Shown piece after piece: positions 15,848 to 24,072 of a DNA stretch of 64,000 nt. The position numbers were made by a program, and so were the translations under genes. Position 1 is the first letter of the stretch; the number at the start of each line of letters is the position of its first letter. Origin of the DNA: Christensenella intestinihominis (GTDB taxonomy: Bacteria; Bacillota; Clostridia; Christensenellales; Christensenellaceae); NCBI RefSeq assembly GCF_001678845.1, contig NZ_MAIQ01000003.1:1-64000 (forward strand), in the 5' to 3' direction. The notes beneath the pieces were generated by a model that saw only the letters and a list, made by a program, of their open reading frames with translations, was not told the DNA's origin and made no database searches.

Positions 15848-16615
15848 ATGTTTGCAGGGCAACGCATTAATATTATAAAAAAAATATTGCTGGAGCAGAA
15901 GCAAGTAGATATCAATACGTTGACCTCCCTCCTCAATGTCAGTGATGTAACCGTCCGCAAAGATTTGGACAGCTTGGAAACCGATGGATTTCTACGCAAG
16001 GTTCATGGCGGAGCGATCCTGCTTGAAGATGCCCCTTTGGATATACCCAAAAGTGATATTCCGGACCTGCAGGAAAAAGAGATGATCGCTGATCTTGCAA
16101 TAACTCTGATTGACGATGGCGATAACTTCTATCTGGGTCCCGGCTCTACCTGCTTAATACTGGCAAAAAAACTAAACCAGAAAAAAAATCTTACCGTCAT
16201 TACGAACAACGCTTCCGCCCTTTCCTATATTGATTGTTCCTCTGTAAATTTGCTCTTTATTGGCGGGAATGTTGTTGATTATAATAATATGATGTTTACC
16301 CACGGGGAAAAAGCGCTGGCTTACCTGGAAGATATTTTTGTGAATAAAGCCTTTATCGGTGCCGATTGTGTTGATCTTGAAGCCGGCCTTACAATTAACC
16401 ATTCCTATTCCTTGGACGTTTATAAAAAAATTCTCGACAAATCCAGACAGACCATCCTGCTGGCGGACAAAAGTAAATTCGATAAAATCGCCCTCCAGCT
16501 CCTTTGCCCTATCAGTGCAATCTCTGCTCTTGTTACGGAAGGGGACCTCCCTGAAAAATATAAGCGCTATTTATATCAAAATGACATTAAGCTGTTAACA
16601 TCTTTTGATTTGTAA
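15848..16615 (+). CDS. DeoR/GlpR-family transcriptional regulator
   Basis: 255 residues. The N-terminal winged helix-turn-helix (RINIIKKILLEQKQVDINTL then SDVTVRKDLDSLETDGFL) and the wing motif KVHGGAI are diagnostic. The C-terminal effector domain of the phosphosugar-isomerase fold has FYLGPGSTCLILAKKL, LTVITNNASAL and FIGADCVDLEAGLT. Such proteins repress sugar operons and respond to a phosphorylated sugar. It faces transporter operon 1 across a repeat-bearing spacer and is followed 19 bp later by an ABC ATPase gene in the same direction. Confidence 0.9.
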   Translation: MFAGQRINIIKKILLEQKQVDINTLTSLLNVSDVTVRKDLDSLETDGFLRKVHGGAILLEDAPLDIPKSDIPDLQEKEMIADLAITLIDDGDNFYLGPGSTCLILAKKLNQKKNLTVITNNASALSYIDCSSVNLLFIGGNVVDYNNMMFTHGEKALAYLEDIFVNKAFIGADCVDLEAGLTINHSYSLDVYKKILDKSRQTILLADKSKFDKIALQLLCPISAISALVTEGDLPEKYKRYLYQNDIKLLTSFDL

Positions 16616-16634
16616 ACATTTTTAGGAGAAAAAA

Positions 16635-18128
16635 ATGTCTTCCGCAAATTCAGAATTATATGAGTCGGTTTTCAAATTAGCCGGTATATCAAAATCATTT
16701 GACGGCAGGCCCTTACTTAAAAATATTGATTTGGATTTTTATCCGGGCCAGATTTGCAGTATCCTCGGGGAAAACGGCGCAGGGAAATCGACATTAATTA
16801 AAATCATGGCAGGGATTTTGCAGCCAGATCAAGGCGACATTTTTATACAGGGTAAAAAGGTACGTCTTAAAAGTCCGTATCTTGCCAAAAAAATGGGAAT
16901 TCATTTTGTCCTTCAGGAGCCCCATCTTGTTCCATTCCTCAATGTGGAGCAAAATGTCTTTTTGGGGAATGAGATGAACCACGGTTTATTTATTGATCAG
17001 AAAAAACATCTTGATGCCTACCATAAGGTAATACAATTCATGGAATTGGATATTGATCCTGCGATCCCCGTTTCCGAGCTTAATCCTTCCCAGAAAATGA
17101 ATGTTGAATTAGCAAAGGCCATCGTTATGGGCGCGCAGGTTCTGTTACTGGATGAAATCACCGCGCCCTTCAGTGAGCAGCAGACCAAGAAAATGTTTCG
17201 GATCATCAAAAAATTGGCACAGCAGGGTGTCTGTGTTATATTCGTCTCACATAAAATGGACGAAATACGCGATATTTCCAAACGCCTTGTTATCATACGT
17301 GATGGAAATATTACGGCAGATATCGAAAACACGGAAGATGTCGTTTCCGATAAAATTGTACAGCTCATGACAGGCGATAGTTTTCGTAACCGTTATCCCA
17401 AGACCCGTGCACCCAAAGGCCGTATTTTACTTGAGGTTAATCATGTTTCCAACACCTCCGGAACAGTAAAAGATATCGATCTAAGACTCCATGAAGGCGA
17501 AATTGTTGGTCTTACAGGCCTGCGCGAATCCGGGAAGGGTACGTTGGCTCAAATGCTCGTAGGGATGGAAAAAATTGCCTCCGGCACATTGAAAATCAAT
17601 AATGAAGCCGTCAAATTAAAAAATCCGCATGAGGCCATGAAGAATGGTATTGTTTTTTTCAGCGGCAATGATACGAATAATTTGTTTTTACAAAAAGACT
17701 CTTATTTCAACGTTACGATATCCAATCTGTTTCGTCTGGCTCACGGCGGTTATCTTTCGCCCCGTGAAGTACAGAAGGCTTCTGAGTCTTATTTGCATAA
17801 ACTGAAGGCCGAAGTGGACCCCAATCAAAAGGTTCACGTCTTAAGCACGGGCAATAAACAAAAGGTCGCTTTTTCCAAAATTCTTTTTACAAACCGTAAG
17901 ATATTGATTCTGGAAAATCCATCGGCCAATCTGGACATCCCGTCAAAGGTGGAACTTTACAACATCATGAATACGCTGGCCCATAAGAAATGCGGCATTC
18001 TCTTGATTTCCTCTGATATCCACGAATTGATCGGCATGTGTGATCGTATTTACATCATGAATAAAGGACAGGTTAAGAATGAATTGGAATATGACGAAGC
18101 CGATATCCACAAAATTTTTTACTATTAA
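16635..18128 (+). CDS. Divergent orphan CUT2-type ABC ATPase
   Basis: 497 residues with the two-domain layout of RbsA, but with unusual motifs. Domain 1 keeps Walker A ILGENGAGKSTL; its Walker B is VLLLDEITAPFS (Pro replaced by Ile) and its signature region reads ELNPSQKMNVEL, not the normal LSVAQ-type motif. Domain 2 has GLRESGKGTL in place of GLVGSGRTEL, LSTGNKQKV for the signature, and LILENPSANLD where DEP is expected, so the Walker-B aspartate/glutamate pair is changed. No permease or binding protein follows; a terminator comes next. It may be a regulatory or alternative ATPase for the divergent transporter, or a decaying duplicate. The ribosome site (AGGAG) is good. Confidence 0.85.
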   Translation: MSSANSELYESVFKLAGISKSFDGRPLLKNIDLDFYPGQICSILGENGAGKSTLIKIMAGILQPDQGDIFIQGKKVRLKSPYLAKKMGIHFVLQEPHLVPFLNVEQNVFLGNEMNHGLFIDQKKHLDAYHKVIQFMELDIDPAIPVSELNPSQKMNVELAKAIVMGAQVLLLDEITAPFSEQQTKKMFRIIKKLAQQGVCVIFVSHKMDEIRDISKRLVIIRDGNITADIENTEDVVSDKIVQLMTGDSFRNRYPKTRAPKGRILLEVNHVSNTSGTVKDIDLRLHEGEIVGLTGLRESGKGTLAQMLVGMEKIASGTLKINNEAVKLKNPHEAMKNGIVFFSGNDTNNLFLQKDSYFNVTISNLFRLAHGGYLSPREVQKASESYLHKLKAEVDPNQKVHVLSTGNKQKVAFSKILFTNRKILILENPSANLDIPSKVELYNIMNTLAHKKCGILLISSDIHELIGMCDRIYIMNKGQVKNELEYDEADIHKIFYY

Positions 18129-18180
18129 CTTATTTTACTGGTTTTTCCAAATAAAATACATTTTATTCGAAAACCAAACA

Positions 18181-18207
18181 AAACGGCGCAACTGAGTTGC
18201 GCCGTTT
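18181..18207. terminator. Bidirectional terminator between convergent genes
   Basis: A perfect 13-bp inverted repeat (AAACGGCGCAACT / AGTTGCGCCGTTT) around one base, with T-rich sequence following it on the plus strand (TTTGTTTTA). It serves the orphan ATPase gene (+) and the flotillin gene (-). Confidence 0.8.
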
Positions 18208-18224
18208 GTTTTATCCCTTTTCCG

Positions 18225-19688
18225 CTATTCCTTTTTTTCGGGCTCTGCTCCCGCAGGCGCATCCCCTGCCTTGGGCGCTTCCGGCACTGCTTCCGGCTTA
18301 GCCGCTTCAAGCTTGGGCGCTTCCTTCGGGCTGATTTTTTTGCCGAGGAACTCAGGAAGCTCCATCCCCGCCATCTCAAAAATTTCATTCATAGGCGGAA
18401 TGCTCTTCATAAGCCCGGAAAGGAAGTTGGCTGTGGACGATTTCCCGTCTTTTCCTTCGCCGCTGTCCCATACGGTAACCTTGTCGATCTTAAGGTCGCG
18501 GATTGCTTCCACCTGTACCTTCATCAGGTCTTCCATCTTATCTGCAAGCATCAGCATCAGCGCATCCTTGGCGCTTCCGCCTGCCGCGTTTACGATGTCC
18601 GCAAAACCGGCGGCCTGCTTTTTCAGAATTTCCTGCGTACCGCGCGCTTCCGCCTCCATTTTCGCATAGATGGCGTCCGCTTCACCAGCGGCCTGCCTGC
18701 GCAGGCGTTCCGCCTCCGCCTCGGCGGCAAGCTCGATCTGGCGCTTCTGGATTTCCGCCTTAACGATAACATCCGCTTCGAGCGTCGCTTTCTCGCGTGA
18801 CGACCTTGCAAGCTCCGCCGCTTTTTCCGCCGCATACGCTTCTTCAAGGGCCTTTGCGGATTGCACTTTTTCCGCCGCGGTTGCGAGCCTCATGGCCTCC
18901 GCTTCCTTTTCACGCCGCGCGGCGTCCGACTGAGCAATTTCAATCTTCGCCGTGTTTTCACCCGTGATCGCCTTGGAGTTCGCGGTCGCCACCTCTACGC
19001 GCTGGTCGCGCTGTGCGTTCGCCTCGCCGATGGAGCCGTCGCGTACCTTTTCGGCAACCGACTTCTTCGCGTCGTTGATGGCCTTCGCGGCCGCTTCTTT
19101 ACCAAGCGCCGTGATGTAACCCGATTCGTCGCTGATATCCGTCACGTTCACGTTGATGAGCCGTAGGCCGATCTTCTTGAGCTCGGATTCCACGTTGCGC
19201 GAAACCGCCTCGAGGAATTTATCCCTGTCCGTGTTGATCTCCTCGATATCCATCGTGGCGATCACCAGACGCAGCTGTCCGAAAATAATATCCTTGGCAA
19301 GCTCCTGCACCTCTGCCATCTGGAGCCCCAACAGACGTTCCGCCGCGTTCTGCATCACACCCTGCTCCGTCGAAATGCCGACCGTAAAAATGGAAGGCAC
19401 GTCGATGCGGATATTCTGGCGCGAAAGCGCGCTCTTGAGGTCCACCTGGATGGAAAGCGGCGTAAGGTCAAGGTACTGGTACGCCTGGATCACCGGCCAC
19501 ACGAAGGCCGCGCCACCGTGGATGCACTTTGACGTACGGTTCGTCCCGTCCGTGTTCTGCCCCACCTTACCATAGATGACCATGATCTTGTCCGACGGAC
19601 ATTTCTTATATCTCGTCAGGAAGATCAGCAGGCACATGAACACCAATACAACGATTACGACTATCAGGATTAATGATTCAATACTCAT
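18225..19688 (-). CDS. floT: Flotillin-like membrane scaffold protein
   Basis: 487 residues. One N-terminal membrane segment (about 4-25), an SPFH/band-7 domain (about 28-200; KIMVIYGK, GGAAFVWPVIQAYQYLDLTP, LRLINVNVTDISDESGYI), then the long Ala/Glu/Lys coiled-coil typical of flotillins (about 200-390; QRDQRVEVATANSKA, AEAEAERLRRQAAGEADA). A Pro/Ala/Glu tail (about 455-487) ends the protein. Flotillins form membrane microdomains that organise signalling and secretion. The gene sits 101 bp downstream of an NfeD-family gene, the same pairing as yuaF-yuaG in Bacillus. Confidence 0.93.
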   Translation of the reverse strand: MSIESLILIVVIVVLVFMCLLIFLTRYKKCPSDKIMVIYGKVGQNTDGTNRTSKCIHGGAAFVWPVIQAYQYLDLTPLSIQVDLKSALSRQNIRIDVPSIFTVGISTEQGVMQNAAERLLGLQMAEVQELAKDIIFGQLRLVIATMDIEEINTDRDKFLEAVSRNVESELKKIGLRLINVNVTDISDESGYITALGKEAAAKAINDAKKSVAEKVRDGSIGEANAQRDQRVEVATANSKAITGENTAKIEIAQSDAARREKEAEAMRLATAAEKVQSAKALEEAYAAEKAAELARSSREKATLEADVIVKAEIQKRQIELAAEAEAERLRRQAAGEADAIYAKMEAEARGTQEILKKQAAGFADIVNAAGGSAKDALMLMLADKMEDLMKVQVEAIRDLKIDKVTVWDSGEGKDGKSSTANFLSGLMKSIPPMNEIFEMAGMELPEFLGKKISPKEAPKLEAAKPEAVPEAPKAGDAPAGAEPEKKE

Positions 19689-19789
19689 TTTGTCTACCCC
19701 TTCTCCGCATCTGCGGAAAACTCAGAACCTACTATTATTACATACCCTACCGTTTTGGAACAAGGCCTTGCCTCCGCTCCAAAAATCTT

Positions 19790-20563
19790 TTATTTTTTGG
19801 CCACGATCAGCGTGTTTCCATTGGATATTCCCACAACCGTCACTTCCGCGCCGGTCGGGATGGCCTGATCCCCGTCTGTGACCGCATCCAGCTCCACCAG
19901 CCTGTCCTGCACCATAATGGACACCTTTCCTGCCGCGCTCCGCTTTTCATGGATAGGCAGGTACACCGTACCCGACTTTCCAAGCGCGTTGCGGATATCA
20001 AGCGTCCCGTCGGACTGGAGCCGCATCATCGCGCGCATTGCGATGGCAATCAACACCATGGCAATGATACCGAAGACAATCGCCAGGATCACGCTCGCCA
20101 CAGGCACTACGTCGGACTTGAGCATCAGCAGCCCCGACCAGCCGAATACCGCGAAAAACGCCACCAGGCCCTGCAATGTAAACAGGTGCAGCCCGCTTTC
20201 GCCAAAGTGCGTATGGCCTTGGCCGTCCATCGAATCGACACTGTCCGCCATTCCGCCATGGATATCCGTGCCGGACGAAATGTCTACATCCGATATTCCA
20301 TCCGCCGTGATGTCGCCAATATGTATGTCCATATCCTGCGGCATGTCGGCATCTCCCGGCGCGTCAAGGTCAAAATGCGCATCCCCGGGGGAATCAAAAT
20401 GTACGTCCCCGGAGGCGTCCGCACCGCCCACATCCGCGTCGCCGCCATGTCCTGCGCCAATCAGCAGCAGGATGACCTCGATCACAAGCAGTACCGTTGA
20501 TGCAATGCCGACCACCGCGAAAATTTGTTCAATCAGCGTCATGGCCTCCCACCAAGCCAACAT
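19790..20563 (-). CDS. NfeD-family membrane protein with Asp/His-rich loop
   Basis: 257 residues; the ATG at 20563 has a GGAGG site nine bases upstream. One membrane segment (about 12-36), then an unusual 80-residue stretch (about 37-120) very rich in Asp, Gly and His (for example GHGGDADVGGADASGDVHFD), then two or three membrane helices (about 125-180). The C-terminal OB-fold typical of NfeD follows (about 190-257; LGKSGTVYLP, GAEVTVVGISNGNTLIV). NfeD proteins work next to flotillins, and this pair is transcribed together. The acidic loop should face outward and might bind divalent metal; that is inference from composition. Confidence 0.85.
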   Translation of the reverse strand: MLAWWEAMTLIEQIFAVVGIASTVLLVIEVILLLIGAGHGGDADVGGADASGDVHFDSPGDAHFDLDAPGDADMPQDMDIHIGDITADGISDVDISSGTDIHGGMADSVDSMDGQGHTHFGESGLHLFTLQGLVAFFAVFGWSGLLMLKSDVVPVASVILAIVFGIIAMVLIAIAMRAMMRLQSDGTLDIRNALGKSGTVYLPIHEKRSAAGKVSIMVQDRLVELDAVTDGDQAIPTGAEVTVVGISNGNTLIVAKK

Positions 20564-20586
20564 AATATGTTACCTCCTTCCTTCGT

Positions 20587-21030
20587 CGAAACACGCCCTT
20601 TTGCTCGCTTTTTCCCTTCGGTCAAACGTCTCGATTACAGGCGGTTTCTCCTCTTCCCCACAAAACTCATTGCGCTTCGCGCCATTCGAGTTTCGCGGGG
20701 GCCCCGTCTTATAAGCGTTCGCCTTGCTTGCTTTCTTAGGGCGAAACATGCCCTTTTGCTCGCTTTTCCCTTCGGTCAAACGTCTCGCTTACAGGCGGTT
20801 TCTCCTCTTCCCCACAAAACTCATTGCGCTTCGCGCCATTCGAGTTTCGCGGGGGCCCCGCCTTATAAACGTTCGCCTTGCTTGCTTTCTTAGGGCGAAA
20901 CACGCCCTTTTGCTCGCTTTTTCCCTTCGGTCAAACGTCTCGCTTACAGGCGGTTTCTCCTCTTCCCCACAAAACTCATTGCGCTTCGCGCCATTCGAGT
21001 TTCGCGGGGGCCCCGCCTTATAAGTGTTCT
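20587..21030. repeat. Three-copy 154-bp tandem repeat
   Basis: Copies at 20587-20741, 20742-20895 and 20896-21030 (the last truncated) are nearly identical, differing by single bases and one T. Each copy carries, as minus-strand RNA, a 12-bp stem CCCGCGAAACUC / GAGUUUUGUGGG with two G-U wobbles, closed over a GCGC-GAA-GCGC hairpin. The plus-strand version would have A-C mismatches. Both internal boundaries also form a hairpin (AGGGCG/CGCCCT type, with a wobble at the first). The array lies between the DUF1836 gene and nfeD. Open frames through it exist on both strands but have no ribosome sites. It is probably an intergenic structured repeat, function unknown. Confidence 0.8.
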
Positions 21031-21163
21031 TCCAAACAAGGGCGCTTTCTTATTTATTCCCGATACGGCGTGGCTTTCGCCGTTTTCTTCAAATGCTCGT
21101 GGGAATAGGAAAAACGTAGCTTTCGCCTTTCCCACTCCCGCGAATTCCGGACCGGCTTCTTTT

Positions 21164-21700
21164 TCATTCCAGCGCGCCCAGAAGCTGGTTCGCTTCCGCT
21201 TTGATTTCGGCGGATAAATGTGTGAGCAGCATAATTTTCAGCACCTTTTTGAGCCGGTCTCCCGCCTCGAGGCCGCCCGGTATTTTTTCGTCGACCACCT
21301 TCCCGATAATATCGTCAATTCCCGTCGCTTCACGAATCGCATCTCCCGGGACCTGCCGCAGCAGGTCGACAAAGCAGGTATAAATCAGCGTCGGAGCTCC
21401 CTTTCCGCACAGGGTTTCCACATAGCGGATCATCTGTGTTACCTGATCGATCTGGAAGATATCATTCATCATGTTAATCATCACAATGGTGCAAAACTGG
21501 TCGCAGTCATATTTCTTATTCACAGGCGGGGACACAAATTTCCGTTTAACCCAATTTTGGATCGTATGCGCCGATAGTCCCGTAAGCTGCAATACCTGCG
21601 AAAGCACCAGCCCGTTTGCCGCAAACAGGGAATTCAGGAAATCCTGTATGCCGTGGTCAATATTCATCTCAACCGTCGTGCCCGGTAAAAACCGTATCAT
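21164..21700 (-). CDS. DUF1836-family (MerR-like helix-turn-helix) protein
   Basis: 178 residues. The DUF1836 pattern is clear: a short N-terminal segment, then LSQVLQLTGLSAHTIQNWVKRKFVSPP (helix-turn-helix with the conserved Trp, MerR-like), KKYDCDQFCTIVMINMM, and a helical C-terminus. Members are found in low-G+C Gram-positives and are presumed DNA-binding regulators; targets are unknown. GGAGG lies 11 bases before the ATG. A long leader (about 185 nt) separates the start from a consensus promoter whose spacer holds a palindrome, so self-regulation is likely. Confidence 0.8.
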   Translation of the reverse strand: MIRFLPGTTVEMNIDHGIQDFLNSLFAANGLVLSQVLQLTGLSAHTIQNWVKRKFVSPPVNKKYDCDQFCTIVMINMMNDIFQIDQVTQMIRYVETLCGKGAPTLIYTCFVDLLRQVPGDAIREATGIDDIIGKVVDEKIPGGLEAGDRLKKVLKIMLLTHLSAEIKAEANQLLGALE

Positions 21701-21890
21701 TGGCTATCAGTCCTCCTTTTCCAGGGCCGGCCCTTTCCGCAAACCGGCAGGGCACCCTGTTGGACAGCTCCAACCCGTATCAGTCCGGTACGCCTTCCCC
21801 ATGCCATGCCTTCGGGCGCCCGCGTGTTGTTTCCCGCGGCACGCCTTCTCCCGGACTACGCAGGTCTTTCTCCGTTCCTTTTATGTCCAC

Positions 21891-21919
21891 ATTATAGCAC
21901 GTAGTCATATGACTGTCAA
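21891..21919 (-). promoter_or_regulatory. Consensus promoter with palindrome in spacer (DUF1836 gene)
   Basis: Minus strand: TTGACA (21914-21919), 17-bp spacer, TATAAT (21891-21896), both perfect consensus. The 12-base palindrome AGTCATATGACT (21903-21914) fills the -35 edge and the spacer, where a repressor or MerR-type protein would act. The 302-bp gap between genes (21701-22002) otherwise holds the leader of this transcript and the terminator at 21961-21992. A 36-codon frame inside the leader has no ribosome site. Confidence 0.7.
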
Positions 21920-21960
21920 ATAATTTCGCATGACTTTTCAGAAATATTTTTAACCAGATC

Positions 21961-21992
21961 AAAAAAGCTGCTTCCGTCTTTTGGAAACAGCT
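21961..21992 (-). terminator. Terminator of the hydroxyacid dehydrogenase gene
   Basis: On the minus strand GCTGTTTCC pairs with GGAAGCAGC (one G-U) around a 7-nt loop, followed by TTTTTT. It lies 10 bp past the stop codon. Confidence 0.8.
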
Positions 21993-22002
21993 TTCCTTTC
22001 GT

Positions 22003-22947
22003 CTATTGAATGACATTTTGCGGCGTTCCCGCCAGCCACTTTTCCACATTACCGAGGACAATCGCCGCCCGTTTATAAAGCGCCTCTCCTGTCGCAAACC
22101 CCACATGCGGGGCAAGCACCGTACGCGGCGCATGCAAAAGAGGCTCGTCTCCCGCAAGCGGCGGCTCCGAGTCAAATACGTCGATCGCCGCCCCGCCAAG
22201 CTTCCCTTCGCCCAGCGCCCGGGCAAGCGCCGCATTATCCACCAGCGGCCCGCGGGCCGTGTTGATAAGCACCGCGCCGCGCTTCATCATCGCAAGCTCC
22301 CTTTCCCCGATCATATTCCGTGTCTCGCCGGTAAGCGGCGCATGCAGGGAAATAATATCGCAGGTCGAAAGCAGCTCGGGAAGCCCCACATACCGCACGC
22401 CCGGCACGTCCTTTTCCGTGCGGCTGTACGCGAGCACCTTGCAGCCAAACGCCCCGGCAATCCGCGCCACCCGCAGGCCGATCGCGCCCGTGCCGACCAC
22501 GCCAAAGGTCTTTCCTTCAAGTTCGCTTCCAACAAGGCCGTCCCGCGTCTTGCCCGCACGCACCGCCCCGTCGCATTCGATGAGCTTCCGCTCCAGCGAA
22601 ACCAGCATACCGAACACAAGGTCTGCAACCGCGGCCGTCGAATAACCCGCGCTGTTGCACACGGTGACCCCATTTCTACGGCAGGCGTCAAGCGCGATGT
22701 GGTCGACGCCTGTAAACGCCACGGTAAGCAGCTTCAAATTCTTGCATCCGTCGATCACCTCCGCCGGGAGCGGCAGGTTTGAAACCGCAATCACCTCCGC
22801 GTCCCCTCCGCGGCGTATGAGTTCCCCCGTGTCTGCCGTGCGCGTATCATAAAGCACAATTTCAGCGTCCCCCGGCAATGCCCTTTCCGCCATTTTCCGC
22901 AGCGTTCCTTCCCCGACCCCAAGTGGTTCTATCGCAACAAATTTCAT
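22003..22947 (-). CDS. D-2-hydroxyacid dehydrogenase (NAD-dependent)
   Basis: 314 residues from ATG 22947 (GGAGG eight bases upstream; an earlier in-frame ATG lacks a site). Standard two-domain fold. The nucleotide-binding loop VVGTGAIGLRVARIAGAFG is intact. Catalytic residues: Arg in INTARGPLVD, Glu in FDSEPPL and His in LAPHVGFAT. The substrate side (TVAFTGVDHI) matches glycerate/phosphoglycerate-like dehydrogenases. It reduces a 2-keto acid to a D-2-hydroxy acid or the reverse. No serine-biosynthesis partner lies nearby and no ACT domain is present, so it is probably not SerA. Confidence 0.88.
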   Translation of the reverse strand: MKFVAIEPLGVGEGTLRKMAERALPGDAEIVLYDTRTADTGELIRRGGDAEVIAVSNLPLPAEVIDGCKNLKLLTVAFTGVDHIALDACRRNGVTVCNSAGYSTAAVADLVFGMLVSLERKLIECDGAVRAGKTRDGLVGSELEGKTFGVVGTGAIGLRVARIAGAFGCKVLAYSRTEKDVPGVRYVGLPELLSTCDIISLHAPLTGETRNMIGERELAMMKRGAVLINTARGPLVDNAALARALGEGKLGGAAIDVFDSEPPLAGDEPLLHAPRTVLAPHVGFATGEALYKRAAIVLGNVEKWLAGTPQNVIQ

Positions 22948-23015
22948 GTCTGTTTCCTCCGCATCCAAATCTCTTATTTATCATATCACATCCGTTCCGG
23001 TTTTCCAGCCTGCAT

Positions 23016-23042
23016 AAAAAAAGAGCAGCCTATGGCTGCCCT
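23016..23042 (-). terminator. Terminator of the aldo/keto reductase gene
   Basis: GCAGCC-TAT-GGCTGC stem (23025-23039), with seven T residues on the minus strand (A-run 23016-23022), 18 bp past the stop. Confidence 0.75.
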
Positions 23043-23059
23043 TTCGTTCGGAATCTAAA

Positions 23060-23911
23060 TTACAGCGAAAAATTATCCGGATCGTTCGTGGGGCCGTCCG
23101 GGTCGACCATTGCGTTAATCACCGCCATATCGTCCGCCGCAATTTCAAAATCAAATACCTTGGCATTGTCTGCGATCCTCGACGGCGTAACCGATTTCGG
23201 AAGCGGCAGCACATCGTTTTGGAGCACCCAGCGGATGCAAATCTGCGCCACTGATTTTCCATATTTGTCCGCGATACCCTTAAGGGTTTCATTGCCGAGC
23301 ATCTTGCCCGTGCCAAGCGGGCTGTAGGCCTCGATCAGCATGCCTTCCTTCTGCGAATATTCCACAACCTCTTTTTGCATCAGTCCCGGATGATATTCAA
23401 TCTGGTTTACCATGGGCATAATTTTTGCCGTTTTCTTCAGCTCCTCCACATGGTGGGGAAGGAAATTGCTGACGCCGATCGCACGAATGCGCCCTTCATT
23501 ATAAAGCTCTTCAAAAGCCTGCCATGTTTCGGCATTTTTCTTCTGCCAGTCGTTTCTGAATTTCACCGGAACCGGCCAGTGGATAAGGTACAGGTCGAGA
23601 TACTCGAGTCCAAGGTCCTTCAGCGTCTTGTCGAACGCCCGCAGCGTGGTTTCATATCCGTGCTCGTCGTTCCACAGCTTGCTGGTCACAAACAATTCGT
23701 CACGCGGAACGCCCGACTCCGCAATTGCCCGTCCCACGCTTTCCTCGTTTCCATAGATAGCCGCCGCGTCGATGTGGCGGTATCCGTCCGCAAGTGCCGC
23801 CTTAACCGCATTCACTGCCGTTTCGCCGTCGGGTGTCTGCCATGTGCCAAAGCCTACGCATGGAATCTCCACGCCATTTGCCAATGTAAACGTCTCCATT
23901 AAACCTTTCAA
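23060..23911 (-). CDS. Aldo/keto reductase
   Basis: 283 residues if the TTG at 23911 is used (GGAGG spaced seven bases), or 279 from ATG 23899. AKR motifs: GFGTWQT, DGYRHIDAAAIYGNEESVG (Asp and Tyr of the catalytic set), the catalytic Lys in LFVTSKLWND, His in YLIHWPVP, then GVSNF and PKSVTPSRIADN for NADPH binding. The family reduces aldehydes and keto groups of sugars and small molecules in the cytosol, often as 2,5-diketo-gluconate or methylglyoxal reductase. Alone in its transcript. Confidence 0.9.
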   Translation of the reverse strand: MKGLMETFTLANGVEIPCVGFGTWQTPDGETAVNAVKAALADGYRHIDAAAIYGNEESVGRAIAESGVPRDELFVTSKLWNDEHGYETTLRAFDKTLKDLGLEYLDLYLIHWPVPVKFRNDWQKKNAETWQAFEELYNEGRIRAIGVSNFLPHHVEELKKTAKIMPMVNQIEYHPGLMQKEVVEYSQKEGMLIEAYSPLGTGKMLGNETLKGIADKYGKSVAQICIRWVLQNDVLPLPKSVTPSRIADNAKVFDFEIAADDMAVINAMVDPDGPTNDPDNFSL

Positions 23912-23998
23912 TTAAACCCCTCCTCTTATTTACATAATAATATGGATTATTCATACCCATTCTGTTTTAATCTTAAACGGTTTTGGAAAAGAAATCAA

Positions 23999-24027
23999 TG
24001 GAAATCGCCGCCCGCAGCGGGTATAAT
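23999..24027 (+). promoter_or_regulatory. Promoter of the MFS gene
   Basis: -35 TGGAAA (23999-24004), 17-bp spacer, consensus TATAAT (24022-24027). It lies inside a longer possible reading frame and so supports the ATG at 24073 as the start. Confidence 0.65.
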
Positions 24028-24072
24028 AGCAAAGAGGTCATTTCAAAAATTCAGGAGCCGGGAGTATTTTTA

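Noticed and set aside
20587-21030. CRISPR array
   Set aside because: The units are 154 bp and nearly identical along their whole length, with no unique spacers, and no cas genes are in the window.
20525-21108. Repeated open frames with similar peptides (for example SVKRLAYRRFLLFP)
   Set aside because: They come from translating the 154-bp tandem repeat; no ribosome sites, and every frame is open in short stretches only because the unit is GC-rich.
23983-24072. 30-codon extension of the MFS protein
   Set aside because: A TGGAAA-17-TATAAT promoter lies inside it, so translation from there is unlikely.
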